Shown here: piece after piece, positions 22,776 through 34,126 of the stretch
Layout: every line of letters starts with the position of its first letter
How positions within the stretch are numbered: the first letter of the stretch is position 1
NCBI RefSeq assembly: GCF_001245615.1
Contig: NZ_CWKH01000001.1
Location: 1,488,001-1,552,000, forward strand
DNA: 64,000 bases
From: Mycolicibacterium neworleansense
GTDB lineage: Bacteria > Actinomycetota > Actinomycetes > Mycobacteriales > Mycobacteriaceae
Direction: 5' to 3'
Notes under the pieces: generated by a model
Databases searched by the model: none
Told to the model about the DNA's origin: nothing
What the model saw: only the letters and a program-made list of their open reading frames with translations
Translations under genes and position numbers: made by a program

Positions 22776-23935
22776 CGACCACCCGCCGCGCCGGCGGCGG
22801 CGGGAACGGCGGGCGGAACCGAATGTCCTTGCTGCGGAAGCGCATTCACCTGAGGCAGGGCCACGGTCTGCAGGATCCGGTTGACCACGGTCTCGGCCGA
22901 TACTTCGTCGGCCAGCGCGTCGTAGGTCAGCACCAGCCGGTGCCGCAGCACATCGGGGATCACCTCGACGACGTCCTGCGGGATGACGTAGTCACGGCCG
23001 CGGACCAGTGCCAGCGCCCGCGCGGCCGAGATGATGCCGAGTGAGGCACGCGGCGAGGCACCGTAGGCGATCCACGCCTTGGCATCGGGCATGCCGAACT
23101 TCTCGGGCTCACGGGTCGCGGTGACGATCCGCACCACGTAGTCCACCAGCGCGTGGTGCACGAAGGTGTTGGCCGCCAACTCCTGCAACCGAAGCAGGTC
23201 GCCGGTGTTGAGGATCTGCTTGGGCTCCGGCGGCTTGACGCCCATCCGGTAGATGATCTCGCGCTCTTCCTCCGGCGTCGGGTAGTCGACGTTGAGCTTG
23301 AACAGGAAGCGGTCGCGCTGGGCTTCGGGCAGCGCGTAGACGCCTTCCTGCTCGATCGGGTTCTGGGTGGCCATCACCAGGAACGGGCTGGGCAGCGGGA
23401 AGGTCTTGCCGCCGATGGAGATCTTGCGCTCGGCCATCACCTCAAGGAGGGCGGACTGCACCTTCGCCGGCGCGCGGTTGATCTCGTCGGCGAGCAGGAA
23501 GTTGACCACCACCGGGCCGAGCTCGATGTCGAAGTCTTCCTTGCCCTGCCGGTAGATGCGAGTGCCGATGATGTCGGTGGGCACCAGGTCAGGGGTGAAC
23601 TGGATGCGGGCGAAGGTGCCGCCGACGACCTTGGCGAACGTCTCGACAGCCAGCGTCTTGGCCACACCGGGCACACCTTCGAGCAGCACGTGGCCCTTGG
23701 CGAGCAGTCCGACGAGCATTCGCTCGACGAGCTGGTCCTGGCCGACGATGATCCGCTTGACCTCGAAGATGGCACGTTCCAGGGTGTGCACCTCGGCCTG
23801 CAGGCTGCCGTTGGTCGGGGCCTGCGAGGCAGCCGGCGCGGCGTGGGAGCCGGCCGACCCGGGCGGAAAGCCCGGCGCCGGGCTCGAACCGGGATAACCT
23901 CCGGCGCCCTGCGGCGGTCCACTCGGTGACGTCAT
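22772..23935 (-). CDS. moxR1: MoxR-family AAA+ ATPase
   Basis: A 387-residue MoxR AAA+ ATPase. A proline- and glycine-rich, probably disordered tail (1-45) precedes the ATPase core with Walker A GVPGVAKT (87-94), Walker B LLADEINRAP and sensor NPIEQEG. ATG 23935 is chosen because GGGAGG stands 6 nt upstream; an extension of 26 codons is possible but lacks support. MoxR proteins remodel client complexes with VWA partners, here the two downstream genes. M. tuberculosis counterpart: Rv1479. Confidence 0.93.
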   Translation of the reverse strand: MTSPSGPPQGAGGYPGSSPAPGFPPGSAGSHAAPAASQAPTNGSLQAEVHTLERAIFEVKRIIVGQDQLVERMLVGLLAKGHVLLEGVPGVAKTLAVETFAKVVGGTFARIQFTPDLVPTDIIGTRIYRQGKEDFDIELGPVVVNFLLADEINRAPAKVQSALLEVMAERKISIGGKTFPLPSPFLVMATQNPIEQEGVYALPEAQRDRFLFKLNVDYPTPEEEREIIYRMGVKPPEPKQILNTGDLLRLQELAANTFVHHALVDYVVRIVTATREPEKFGMPDAKAWIAYGASPRASLGIISAARALALVRGRDYVIPQDVVEVIPDVLRHRLVLTYDALADEVSAETVVNRILQTVALPQVNALPQQGHSVPPAVPAAAGAAGGR

Positions 23936-23988
23936 CAACTTCCTCCCACGGTATTCGACTACAAACGCTGGTCTTGCCTGTTGTTCAT

Positions 23989-24006
23989 CGGGCAATCGGG
24001 TGCCCG
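23989..24006. terminator. Weak stem-loop between ripB and moxR1
   Basis: CGGGCA-ATCGGG-TGCCCG forms a 6-bp stem with a 6-nt loop about 60 nt past the ripB stop. It could attenuate read-through from ripAB into moxR1. No U tract; low certainty. Confidence 0.25.
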
Positions 24007-24068
24007 CCGTCAACTATTCCAGGCACTTCGAGATCCGTCGACGCTGCCCGGAAGAGTTCAGCTTCCCC

Positions 24069-24764
24069 TCAGGATTCGATGATGCGGGCCGCATAGGGCT
24101 GGATGCCCGCGGTGCGGACCGGGCTCACGGTCACTTTTTCCGCGCTGCCCGACGCCTCCAGCATCTTGCCGCCGCCCAGGTACATCGCCACGTGCTGACT
24201 GCCGCCCGGCCCCCAGAACAGGAGGTCACCACGCTTTGCCTGGGCGACCGGCACCTTGCGGCCGGTGTTGTACTGGTCTCCGGAGTACTTGGGGATCTGC
24301 ACCCCGACCCCGGCGAACGCGTATCGGGTGAAGCCCGAGCAGTCGTAACCGATCTTGCCGGCGTCGTAGTCCACACCCGGGCCCGGGCCGTTCAGCTTGC
24401 CGCCGCCCCACGAGTAGGGCACGCCCATCTGGGAACCACCGCGGCGGATCACATACTCGATGGCCTGTGGACCGCGGACCCGACCACCGGGGAATGCCGA
24501 GGCCGCCTGCTTCGGCGCCAGCCCGATACTCTGCAGGAACTGCTGGCCGAGGTTCTGGGTGGTCTGCAGCGCGATCTGGCTGACCTGGAACGACGCGTTG
24601 GCGATCGCCACCGGGTCGCCGGGGGCACCGGAACTGACGATCTTCGGGAGAGTCGGATCCCACTGCCCGTCGTCAGGCGCGGCACTGGCCGGGGCCACCA
24701 GACCGATCGCCGCGAACGCAGTTGCGGCGATCAGGATCAGACACCGTAAGACGAAGAAGCGCAA
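24069..24764 (-). CDS. ripB: NlpC/P60 peptidoglycan endopeptidase RipB
   Basis: A 231-residue exported D,L-endopeptidase cutting peptide stems of peptidoglycan (gamma-D-Glu to mDAP bond in this family). A Sec signal peptide (about 1-29, ending ASA) is followed by a short linker and one NlpC/P60 domain with catalytic C142 (GYDCSGF) and H191 (SQHVAMY) and probably E203. It lacks the coiled coil of RipA. The start is TTG 24764 with GGGA upstream, only 10 nt after the ripA stop, so both are co-translated from one message. Orthologue of Rv1478. Confidence 0.93.
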   Translation of the reverse strand: MRFFVLRCLILIAATAFAAIGLVAPASAAPDDGQWDPTLPKIVSSGAPGDPVAIANASFQVSQIALQTTQNLGQQFLQSIGLAPKQAASAFPGGRVRGPQAIEYVIRRGGSQMGVPYSWGGGKLNGPGPGVDYDAGKIGYDCSGFTRYAFAGVGVQIPKYSGDQYNTGRKVPVAQAKRGDLLFWGPGGSQHVAMYLGGGKMLEASGSAEKVTVSPVRTAGIQPYAARIIES

Positions 24765-24774
24765 GGTATTCCCA

Positions 24775-26223
24775 TCAGTATTCGATCATTCGGGTGACAT
24801 ACGGCGTCATGCCGCTGGTGCGTACCGGCGAGACCTTGACGTGCGACCCGGTGTAGGGCGCCTCAAGCATCTGGCCGTTGCCGAGGTACATCGCGACGTG
24901 CTGACTTGCGTTGGGGCCGTAGAAGATCATGTCGCCACGGCGCATCTGCGAGGACGGGACTTTGCGTCCCGCGTTGTACTGCGACCCGGAGTAGTGCTCC
25001 AACTTGATGCCGACACCGGCGAACATGTAGAGCATCAGCCCCGAGCAGTCGAAACCGACGGTGTTCGCGCCCGAATCGATGCCGCGGCTCGGCCCGGCGG
25101 CGTTGCCGCCACCCCAGGAGTAGGGCACGCCCATCTGCGATCCGCCACGCTGGATCACGTACTCGACGGCCTGACGGCCGTACACGCGCGGGATCGCACC
25201 GTTGGTGTAGCCGGTCGGCGTCGGCAGGATGCCCAGCTTCTGCAGGAACTGGCGCCCCATGTTCTGGGTGACCTGCGCCGAGGTCGACGAGATGCCCAGA
25301 ATCGTATTGATGATCGCGATGGGGTCACCGCTGACGAACGCGCTCGGAATCGCCGGGAGCGTGGGATCCCATGCGGTGTCCCAGTTCTGGCCCGCTCGAA
25401 CGGGCTCGCCCGGAGCCCGATCCCAGTCCCCCGCCGCCGCTTGTGGCGCCGGTCCCTGCGCCGGCGCGGCGGGAGCGGCCGGAGCCGACGCCTTGTGCAC
25501 CTGATCGAGCTGGGCCTGGGCTGACGCTCGTTCGGCGGTCAACCGTTGCAGGTCCGCCTGTTGAGCGCTGAACGTCTGCTGCGCCTGCTGCAGCGCCGCG
25601 ACCGCGTTGTCCTGACTGGTCTGAGCATTGACGGTGGCCTGATCGGCATTCTGCTTGGCCAAGCGAGCGGCCGACTCCCGGTTGACCTGCTCGGTGCGGG
25701 CCCGTTGCAGATCACTGATCACCTTGTCGGTGCTGGCGGCCAGGGTCTGGCCGGTCGCCGCGGTGCTGACGATGTCGGCGGGGTCCGCCGCGGTCAGATA
25801 CGAGCTCGACGGCCCGTTGACGTAGGTGGCCGCGGCGAAGGTGTCGAACCTTTTCTGCGCCTCGGTGATCGCGGCATTGGCATCGGCGATGCCTTGCTGA
25901 CTCGCGTCGACTTCCTGCTGCGCGGTGATCGCCGCGTCACGGGCGCCCTGCACGTCGACGATCGCCTTGTTGACGGCTTCCTGTTGAGTCTGGATCGCCG
26001 CACCCAGCTCCTGCAGCTTCTGGTCGGCGTTGGCCACCGCGGCGACGAGGCTTGCGACCTGATCGGGTCCACCGGGATCAGCCGCGGCCGGGACACCGCC
26101 GGACAGCGCCGTGGCCAGCAGCATCGCAGCGGTCAGCGGCACGGCCCAGAAACGGCCGGACAACCGCGCGCGTGAAGCCCCAACTGCTCCTCGCGTGCGC
26201 GGGACGCCAACGGTGCGTCTCAT
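24775..26223 (-). CDS. ripA: NlpC/P60 peptidoglycan endopeptidase RipA
   Basis: A 482-residue secreted endopeptidase needed for separation of daughter cells. Order: signal peptide (cleavage near ADPGG, about residue 48), long alanine/glutamine-rich coiled coil (about 55-245) that in the M. tuberculosis enzyme acts as inhibitory or localisation segment, a Pro/Ala linker (about 245-285), and a C-terminal NlpC/P60 domain with catalytic Cys in VGFDCSGL (393 in this numbering), His in SQHVAMY (442) and Glu 454. ATG 26223 has AGGAG 11 nt upstream; TTG 26232 is a poorer alternative. Operon ripA-ripB. Transcription in relatives is controlled by MtrA. Confidence 0.95.
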   Translation of the reverse strand: MRRTVGVPRTRGAVGASRARLSGRFWAVPLTAAMLLATALSGGVPAAADPGGPDQVASLVAAVANADQKLQELGAAIQTQQEAVNKAIVDVQGARDAAITAQQEVDASQQGIADANAAITEAQKRFDTFAAATYVNGPSSSYLTAADPADIVSTAATGQTLAASTDKVISDLQRARTEQVNRESAARLAKQNADQATVNAQTSQDNAVAALQQAQQTFSAQQADLQRLTAERASAQAQLDQVHKASAPAAPAAPAQGPAPQAAAGDWDRAPGEPVRAGQNWDTAWDPTLPAIPSAFVSGDPIAIINTILGISSTSAQVTQNMGRQFLQKLGILPTPTGYTNGAIPRVYGRQAVEYVIQRGGSQMGVPYSWGGGNAAGPSRGIDSGANTVGFDCSGLMLYMFAGVGIKLEHYSGSQYNAGRKVPSSQMRRGDMIFYGPNASQHVAMYLGNGQMLEAPYTGSHVKVSPVRTSGMTPYVTRMIEY

Positions 26224-26284
26224 TCGACTCAAGTCTCCTATGGCTCAACGCGGCGTACCGGCGTTTGCTCGGGCCGTTGCACAG

Positions 26285-26398
26285 AAGTCACATCAAGCAC
26301 AACTGCAACAATGGGTACCGATTGCACCGTACGTCACATCTGAAGCCAAAGAAACTTTAGTCACAAATTACAAGAATGTAATTGCGAATAGTGTGACC
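26285..26398 (-). promoter_or_regulatory. ripA upstream region with GTCACA half-sites and an AATTACA palindrome
   Basis: The roughly 200-bp gap before ripA is AT-rich for this genome. GTCACA occurs around 26287, 26334 and 26360 on the plus strand and GTGTGACC at 26391-26398, resembling the GTCAC-type half-sites reported for MtrA, a known regulator of ripA. A perfect 7-bp palindrome AATTACA-AGAA-TGTAATT lies at 26366-26383. Assignment to MtrA is inference. Confidence 0.3.
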
Positions 26399-26426
26399 AA
26401 TTAGTGATATTGGACGTTATTCCGAA

Positions 26427-27029
26427 CTAATGTTCGACGAGGTTTTCAGGCGCCGCCGAAGGGCCGCTCGTGGCCCCTGACCCGGCCAGTTGTTTGCTGC
26501 GGCGCTGCAGAACCCGAGTCAGCGCAGCCGCTGCGGCCACGCCGAGAGTCAGCGCGATCGTGAGTGCGGTCCAAGGGAAATCGGGGGTCGAAATCTCGCC
26601 GACGAAATTCTTCGCCGACAACACCGGATTACCCGTCTTGGCCACATCCTGTCCGGCTTCCAAAGTCACCCGGTCGATTGTCGGGCTGTACGTACCGGCG
26701 AACGACGGGCTCAGCGCAAGCACGGTCGAACCCGGATTGGCAGTCCCCACCTCGGTGGCGATATCGCGCAGGGGCGTGTCGATCCCCGGGTTGTTCGGCA
26801 GCACCACGATCTTGAGGTCGACGCCGCCCTGGCGAGCATCGCTGACGACCTGGCGCAGGGCCTCCACGTCGGCGTCGGGTGCGCTCACCCCGTCGTCTCG
26901 GACGTCGGCCTGCACGGCCGCCATGCACTTGGCCACGCCCTCGGGTTGCGCCGGATCGATCCCGACGGTCTCGCACACCTCGACCGGGATATAGGCCGGC
27001 AGGAACGGGATGACATGGGGTCCGGTCAC
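26427..27029 (-). CDS. Rv1476-like membrane protein
   Basis: A 200-residue conserved mycobacterial protein just upstream of ripA, as Rv1476 is in M. tuberculosis. The N-terminal extracytoplasmic-looking domain (about 1-150) contains a cysteine pair in VCETVGIDP...AKCMAAVQAD; one transmembrane helix (about 156-175, TALTIALTLGVAAAAAL) and a short basic cytoplasmic tail follow. GTG 27029 is chosen because TACCGT stands 6 nt upstream, fitting a leaderless start; a longer frame is open but unsupported. Function unknown; position suggests a link to envelope growth. Confidence 0.75.
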   Translation of the reverse strand: MTGPHVIPFLPAYIPVEVCETVGIDPAQPEGVAKCMAAVQADVRDDGVSAPDADVEALRQVVSDARQGGVDLKIVVLPNNPGIDTPLRDIATEVGTANPGSTVLALSPSFAGTYSPTIDRVTLEAGQDVAKTGNPVLSAKNFVGEISTPDFPWTALTIALTLGVAAAAALTRVLQRRSKQLAGSGATSGPSAAPENLVEH

Positions 27030-27035
27030 GTCAGC

Positions 27036-27041
27036 ACGGTA
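27036..27041 (-). promoter_or_regulatory. -10 box (TACCGT) of the Rv1476-like gene
   Basis: On the minus strand TACCGT is followed by GCTGAC and the GTG start at 27029, a leaderless arrangement that decides the start. Confidence 0.4.
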
Positions 27042-27217
27042 CGCCGCGATCATCCGCCGCTGCGAAGCGACACCGGAATTGTCACCGCATCGACCGCCGA
27101 TCGTCACAGTGCGAGGTCAGAGCGGAGGCCGCCCAGCCGGATTCACACCGACCGGGCGAACGGGGTAGCAACGCGCACGCGACCAGGGAAGACTGGACCC
27201 CGGCCCGCTGGGCCTTG

Positions 27218-27233
27218 CAGGACAAGCGTACTG
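27218..27233. promoter_or_regulatory. AcnR operator upstream of acnA
   Basis: CAGGACAAGCGTACTG matches in full the AcnR consensus CAGNAC-N3-C-GTACTG reported for corynebacteria and mycobacteria. It lies about 60 bp before the acnA start, overlapping the TACTGT/TAACAT sequences that could form the -10. The regulator gene acnR is directly downstream of acnA, so feedback repression of the acnA-acnR unit is expected. Confidence 0.75.
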
Positions 27234-27279
27234 TTAACATCGGAACGCCGCCGACACAGCCCGTCGCGGTGAGATCTAG

Positions 27280-30120
<2,841 letters not shown>

Positions 30121-30190
30121 TCCTGACCGGATACATCGAAGCGGAGATGGTCTCACGCCGACGAGCGCTTGCGCGAGGAGTGTGGGTTAA

Positions 30191-30769
30191 GTGCCACGGG
30201 TAACGGACGACCATCTCGCCGCCCGGCGCCGTCAGATCCTTGACGGCGCCAGGCGCTGCTTCGGTCAATACGGATATGAGAGTGCGACCGTGCGGCGGCT
30301 CGAAGAAACCATCGGGCTGTCGCGCGGCGCAATCTTTCACCACTTCAAGGACAAGGACACCTTGTTCTTCGAACTGGCCCGGGAGGATGCCGAGCGGATG
30401 GCCGATGTGGCCGCCCGCGAAGGACTGATCCAGGTGATGCGGAACATGCTCGCCGCACCGGAACAGTTCGACTGGCTTGCCACCCGGCTGGAAATCGCCC
30501 GAAAGTTACGCAACGATCCGGCGTTTCACCGAGGATGGGCGGAGCGGTCGGCCGAGTTGGATGCGGCCATCACCGAGCGCCTGCGCCGCCAGAAGCAGGC
30601 CGGACGACTGCGTGACGACGTGCCCAGCGCGGTCCTGCACATCTACCTCGACCTCGTACTCGACGGCCTGGTGGCCCGGATCGCCTCAGGCGAGGACCCG
30701 AAGAACCTGACCGCGGTGCTGGACCTGGTCGAGGACAGCGTGCGCCAGCAGCAGCCGGCGGAGAGCTGA
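30191..30769 (+). CDS. acnR: TetR-family repressor of aconitase, AcnR
   Basis: A 192-residue TetR regulator. The N-terminal HTH spans about 12-58 (RRQILDGARRCFGQYGYESATVRRLEETIGLSRGAIFHHFKDKDTLF in parts); the rest is an all-helical ligand and dimer domain. The Corynebacterium AcnR binds citrate and represses acn. It lies 70 nt after acnA on the same strand, GTG start with GAGGAG upstream; co-transcription is likely. M. tuberculosis counterpart: Rv1474c. Confidence 0.92.
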   Translation: MPRVTDDHLAARRRQILDGARRCFGQYGYESATVRRLEETIGLSRGAIFHHFKDKDTLFFELAREDAERMADVAAREGLIQVMRNMLAAPEQFDWLATRLEIARKLRNDPAFHRGWAERSAELDAAITERLRRQKQAGRLRDDVPSAVLHIYLDLVLDGLVARIASGEDPKNLTAVLDLVEDSVRQQQPAES

Positions 30770-30795
30770 AACCGGCGATCGCACAGCGGTTCTGC

Positions 30796-30993
30796 TCATG
30801 ACACCCTGGACCGAGTTCGGTGGTTGGGGCCGCCACGGCTGCGCATCGTGGTTCCCGACTCGCGCAGCAAGCTGTGGATCGAACCGTAGGAACGCCCGGT
30901 CGTGGCCACCAACGTGCGAATGCTGGCACCCCCCTCGTACGCCTTACGAAGCTCTGCCAACAGTTCGCCGCGATTCTTGTTCATATCCCTCAT
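30796..30993 (-). CDS. Small helix-turn-helix protein (Rv1473A-like)
   Basis: A 65-residue basic protein: a helix (NKNRGELLAELRKAYEGG) followed by a compact HTH, SIRTLVATTGRSYGSIHSLLRESG, and a short basic tail (RSRGGPNHRTRSR). The pattern is that of a minimal DNA-binding protein, similar in size to Rv1473A (63 residues). Several ATGs are close together; ATG 30993 is taken because GGGAG stands 6 nt before it. It ends convergently with acnR and lies about 130 nt beyond the ABC-F gene. Confidence 0.72.
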   Translation of the reverse strand: MRDMNKNRGELLAELRKAYEGGASIRTLVATTGRSYGSIHSLLRESGTTMRSRGGPNHRTRSRVS

Positions 30994-31121
30994 CGACATC
31001 TCCCGCTCGTGATGTCCCGACGGGTACCCAGAGTAGAAACCACCGACACACCGATGGGCCGATTTGTCCAACGTCTTATATTGACGTTCTCGAAGATGTG
31101 GTGGGTCTTGAAGATTCGCGG

Positions 31122-32759
31122 TCAGGCGAGCTCGATGAGATCCCGGTATTCGTCGGACCAGAAGTCCTCGGTGCCGTCCGGCAGCAGCACCACTCGCTGC
31201 GGATCGAGGGCCTCGGCCGCACCCGGATCGTGGGTAACCAGCACCACCGCGCCCTGATAGCTGCGCAGCGCGTCGAGCACCTGCTCGCGTGAGGCGGGGT
31301 CGAGGTTGTTGGTCGGCTCGTCCAGCAACAACACGTTGGCGGTCGAGGCAACCAGACCGGCCAGGGCCAACCGGGTCTTCTCACCGCCGGACAACGTGCC
31401 GGCGGGCTGCTCCAGCTGCGGTCCGGTGAACATGAAGGCGCCCAACAGACCCCGCAGATCCTGCTCCCCGGTGTCCGGTGCGGCGTGGCGGATGTTCTCC
31501 CAGACGGTCGAGTCGTTGTCGAGGGTGTCGTGCTCCTGGGCGAAGTATCCGATCTTGCAGCCGTATCCGGGTTCGAGGGCACCGGCGTCGGCGGTCTCCG
31601 TGCCGGCGAGCAGGCGCAGCAGGGTCGTCTTGCCTGCACCGTTGAGGCCGAGCACCACCACGCGCGATCCTCGGTCGATGGCCAGGTCCACGCCGGTGAA
31701 GATCTCCAGCGACCCGTAGGTTTTCGTCAATCCCTTGGCCACCAACGGGGTCTTCCCGCACGGGGCCGGCGTGGGGAACTTGATGCGGGCCACCTTGTCG
31801 GCCACCCGCTCGGCATCGAGTTCGGCGATCATCCGCTCAGCTCGACGCAACATGTTCTGCGCGGCAACGGCTTTGGTGGCCTTGGCGCCCATCTTGGCGG
31901 CCTGGGCCCGCAGTGCGCCGGCTTTCTTCTCGGCGTTGGCACGTTCGCGGCGGCGGCGCTGTTCGTCGGTGGCGCGAGCGTCCAGGTACTTCTGCCAACC
32001 CATGTTGTAGACATCGGCCTCGCCCCGGACCGCGTCGAGGAACCACACGCGGTTGACCACGTCGGCGAGCAGGTCGACATCGTGGCTGATCACCACCAGG
32101 CCACCGGTGTGGTTCTGCAGGAAGCCCCTCAGCCATCCGATGGAGTCGGCGTCCAGGTGGTTGGTGGGCTCGTCGAGTAAGAGGGTCGTGCCAGAATTCC
32201 CAGCACCCGATCCTCCATCACTGGCCGCGAACAGGATGCGCGCCAGCTCCACGCGCCGGCGCTGGCCGCCGGACAGTGTGCGTAGTGGCTGGGTCAGGAT
32301 GCGGTCCGGAAGCCCGAGGCTGGCGCAGATCCGGCCCGCCTCGCTCTCGGCGGCGTACCCGCCCAACGCGGCGAAGCGCTCCTCGAGCTGGCCGTACTTG
32401 CGCACCGCTTTGTCGCGGGCCGCGTCGTCGGCCACCTCGGCCATCAGCGCCTGCTGCTTCTCCAGGTCGGCCAGCAGGGTGTCCAGCCCACGGGCCGACA
32501 GCACCCGGTCGCGGGCCAGCACATCGAGATTGCCCTCGCGAGGGTCCTGGGGCAGGTAACCGATCTCACCCGTGCGTGAGATGGTGCCCGCGTAGGGTTC
32601 GCCCTCCCCCGCCAGAATGCGCATCGTGGTGGTCTTGCCCGCGCCGTTGCGTCCGACCAGACCGATCCGGTCGCCGGGCTGCACCCGCAGCGCTGAACCT
32701 TCGATGGACAGCAGCGTGCGCGCGCCGGCGCGGACCTCCAGGTCCGTTGCGGTGATCAC
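31122..32759 (-). CDS. ABC-F family ATPase (ribosome-associated)
   Basis: A 545-residue soluble protein with two ATP-binding cassettes and no membrane domain. Walker A: GRNGAGKT (36-43) and GLNGAGKT (second half); signatures LSGGQRRRVELA and LSGGEKTRLALA; the linker (about 235-320) is highly basic and helical, with repeated Ala/Lys/Arg as in P-site tRNA-interaction motifs. That is the ABC-F layout (EttA, Uup, ribosome-protection proteins), so it probably acts on ribosomes rather than as an exporter, although Rv1473 has been called a macrolide transporter. GTG start with AGGAGG 8 nt upstream; 28 nt after echA12. Confidence 0.92.
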   Translation of the reverse strand: MITATDLEVRAGARTLLSIEGSALRVQPGDRIGLVGRNGAGKTTTMRILAGEGEPYAGTISRTGEIGYLPQDPREGNLDVLARDRVLSARGLDTLLADLEKQQALMAEVADDAARDKAVRKYGQLEERFAALGGYAAESEAGRICASLGLPDRILTQPLRTLSGGQRRRVELARILFAASDGGSGAGNSGTTLLLDEPTNHLDADSIGWLRGFLQNHTGGLVVISHDVDLLADVVNRVWFLDAVRGEADVYNMGWQKYLDARATDEQRRRRERANAEKKAGALRAQAAKMGAKATKAVAAQNMLRRAERMIAELDAERVADKVARIKFPTPAPCGKTPLVAKGLTKTYGSLEIFTGVDLAIDRGSRVVVLGLNGAGKTTLLRLLAGTETADAGALEPGYGCKIGYFAQEHDTLDNDSTVWENIRHAAPDTGEQDLRGLLGAFMFTGPQLEQPAGTLSGGEKTRLALAGLVASTANVLLLDEPTNNLDPASREQVLDALRSYQGAVVLVTHDPGAAEALDPQRVVLLPDGTEDFWSDEYRDLIELA

Positions 32760-32787
32760 GCTGCGGTCCTCCTAGAAACTCGTCGTA

Positions 32788-33618
32788 TTACTTCTCGTCG
32801 GTAAAAATCGGTGGGCGCTTCTCGGCGCGCGCGGCAACCGCTTCCTCAAAGTTTGCGGTGAGCAGGCGCACGAAGAGTTGTCCCAGGCCTTCAGCCTGCA
32901 TGTGCCCCTCCAGGCTAGCGGCGTCCAGTCCACTCCAAAGTGTGCGCTTGGTCAACTCGATACCCGGCCGGGAGAACGCCGCCATGCGGTCGGCCATCGC
33001 GTAACAGGTGTCCAGGAGCGCCTCCTCGGCCACCACATTGGACACCAGGCCGATGCGTTCGGCCTCCTGCGCATCGACGTCGCGGCCGGTCAGCATGATC
33101 TCGAACGCGCGTGAGGCCCCGATGGCCCGCGGTAGCAGATAGGACAACCCCAGCTCACTGGCGGTAAGCCCGTTGTTGATCCCGGCCGCCCGGAAGTACG
33201 CGCCCTCGGCGGCCACCCGGACGTCACAGGCCAGGGCCAGGCACAGGCCGCCCCCGATGGCCGCGCCGTTCACCGCGGCGATCACCGGCTGGTGCAGCCG
33301 GCGTAGGGCGAGAATCACATCGTCGAGGATCTCCATCGACCGCAGCGCGTACGTCGGCCTGGTCAGCCCGGCGACGTGGGGCACCGACCCGGCCGACTTG
33401 TGGTCGGCACCGGACGAGAAGCCGCGACCGGCCCCGGTCAGCACCACCACGCGCACGCTGTTGTCGTTGCGCAGCTCTTCGAGGACTCCCTTGAGCGGCA
33501 CCATGACGTCGAACGCCATCGAGTTCATCCGCTCGGGACGGTTGAGGGTCACCAGGGCAACGTCCGGTCGGGGACGGTCGACCAGGACGAATTCGTTCTG
33601 CGCAGTCACGGACAGCAC
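32788..33618 (-). CDS. echA12: Enoyl-CoA hydratase/isomerase family protein EchA12
   Basis: A 276-residue crotonase-fold protein (hydration or isomerisation of enoyl-CoA thioesters). The oxyanion-hole segments are GRGFSSGADHK (about 63-73) and NGAAIGGGLCLALACD (about 115-130); a glutamate in ASELGLSYLLPR (about 153-164) fits one catalytic position. GTG 33618 or GTG 33609 may be the start; neither has a strong ribosome-binding site, and the preceding thioredoxin gene ends 18 nt upstream. Neighbours match Rv1471-Rv1472-Rv1473. Confidence 0.9.
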   Translation of the reverse strand: MLSVTAQNEFVLVDRPRPDVALVTLNRPERMNSMAFDVMVPLKGVLEELRNDNSVRVVVLTGAGRGFSSGADHKSAGSVPHVAGLTRPTYALRSMEILDDVILALRRLHQPVIAAVNGAAIGGGLCLALACDVRVAAEGAYFRAAGINNGLTASELGLSYLLPRAIGASRAFEIMLTGRDVDAQEAERIGLVSNVVAEEALLDTCYAMADRMAAFSRPGIELTKRTLWSGLDAASLEGHMQAEGLGQLFVRLLTANFEEAVAARAEKRPPIFTDEK

Positions 33619-33636
33619 GCTATCGCGTGCCGCCCA

Positions 33637-34011
33637 TCACATTTGTTCGGCGTCGCCCTGGGCGGCCTGCTCTTTCATGGCCGCGTCGATGTCGAATTCC
33701 TTGATCTTCTGGACCAGATCCTCCAGCGCTGCCGGCGGCAGGGCTCCGGCCTGGTTGAAGACCAACTTGCCCTTCTTGAACGCCATCAGGGTGGGGATCG
33801 ACCGGATGTCGGCCGCCGCGGCGAGCGCCTGCTCGGCCTCGGTGTCCACCTTGGCGAAGACGACGTCGGGGTGCTGCTCGGAGGCAGCCTTGAACGTCGG
33901 CGCAAATGCGCGGCACGGCCCACACCACGACGCCCAGAAATCCACCAGCACGATCTCGTTGCCGTTGACGATGTCATTGAACTGATCTGCGGTGATGTCT
34001 TGCGTACTCAC
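33637..34011 (-). CDS. Thioredoxin
   Basis: A 124-residue thioredoxin with the active site WCGPC (C30, C33) and the cis-proline segment SIPTLMAFKKGK. It corresponds to M. tuberculosis Rv1471, named trxB1 there although it is a thioredoxin, not a reductase. The C-terminus is acidic and Ala/Gln-rich. GTG start with AGGAAAAG 2-5 nt upstream. First gene of a probable thioredoxin-echA12-ABC-F transcript. Confidence 0.93.
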   Translation of the reverse strand: MSTQDITADQFNDIVNGNEIVLVDFWASWCGPCRAFAPTFKAASEQHPDVVFAKVDTEAEQALAAAADIRSIPTLMAFKKGKLVFNQAGALPPAALEDLVQKIKEFDIDAAMKEQAAQGDAEQM

Positions 34012-34075
34012 ACTTTTCCTAACGTCGGGGCTTGACGGCCTGTTCCCACCATATGGGCAACGCGAGCCGGCAGCA

Positions 34076-34107
34076 GGCTTTCGGCGGGTCCGCGACCGCC
34101 GAAAGCC
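34076..34107 (-). terminator. Stem-loop terminator downstream of the HhH-like gene
   Basis: GGCTTTCGGCGG and its exact complement (12 bp) enclose an 8-nt loop, about 20 nt past the stop codon at 34127. No U tract. It separates this gene from the thioredoxin promoter region. Confidence 0.6.
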
Positions 34108-34126
34108 GCCGCAGGACCCACGGCCG

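Noticed and set aside
30775..30794. Five-bp stem AACCG...CGGTT between acnR and the small HTH gene
   Set aside because: Too short and GC-typical to call a terminator.
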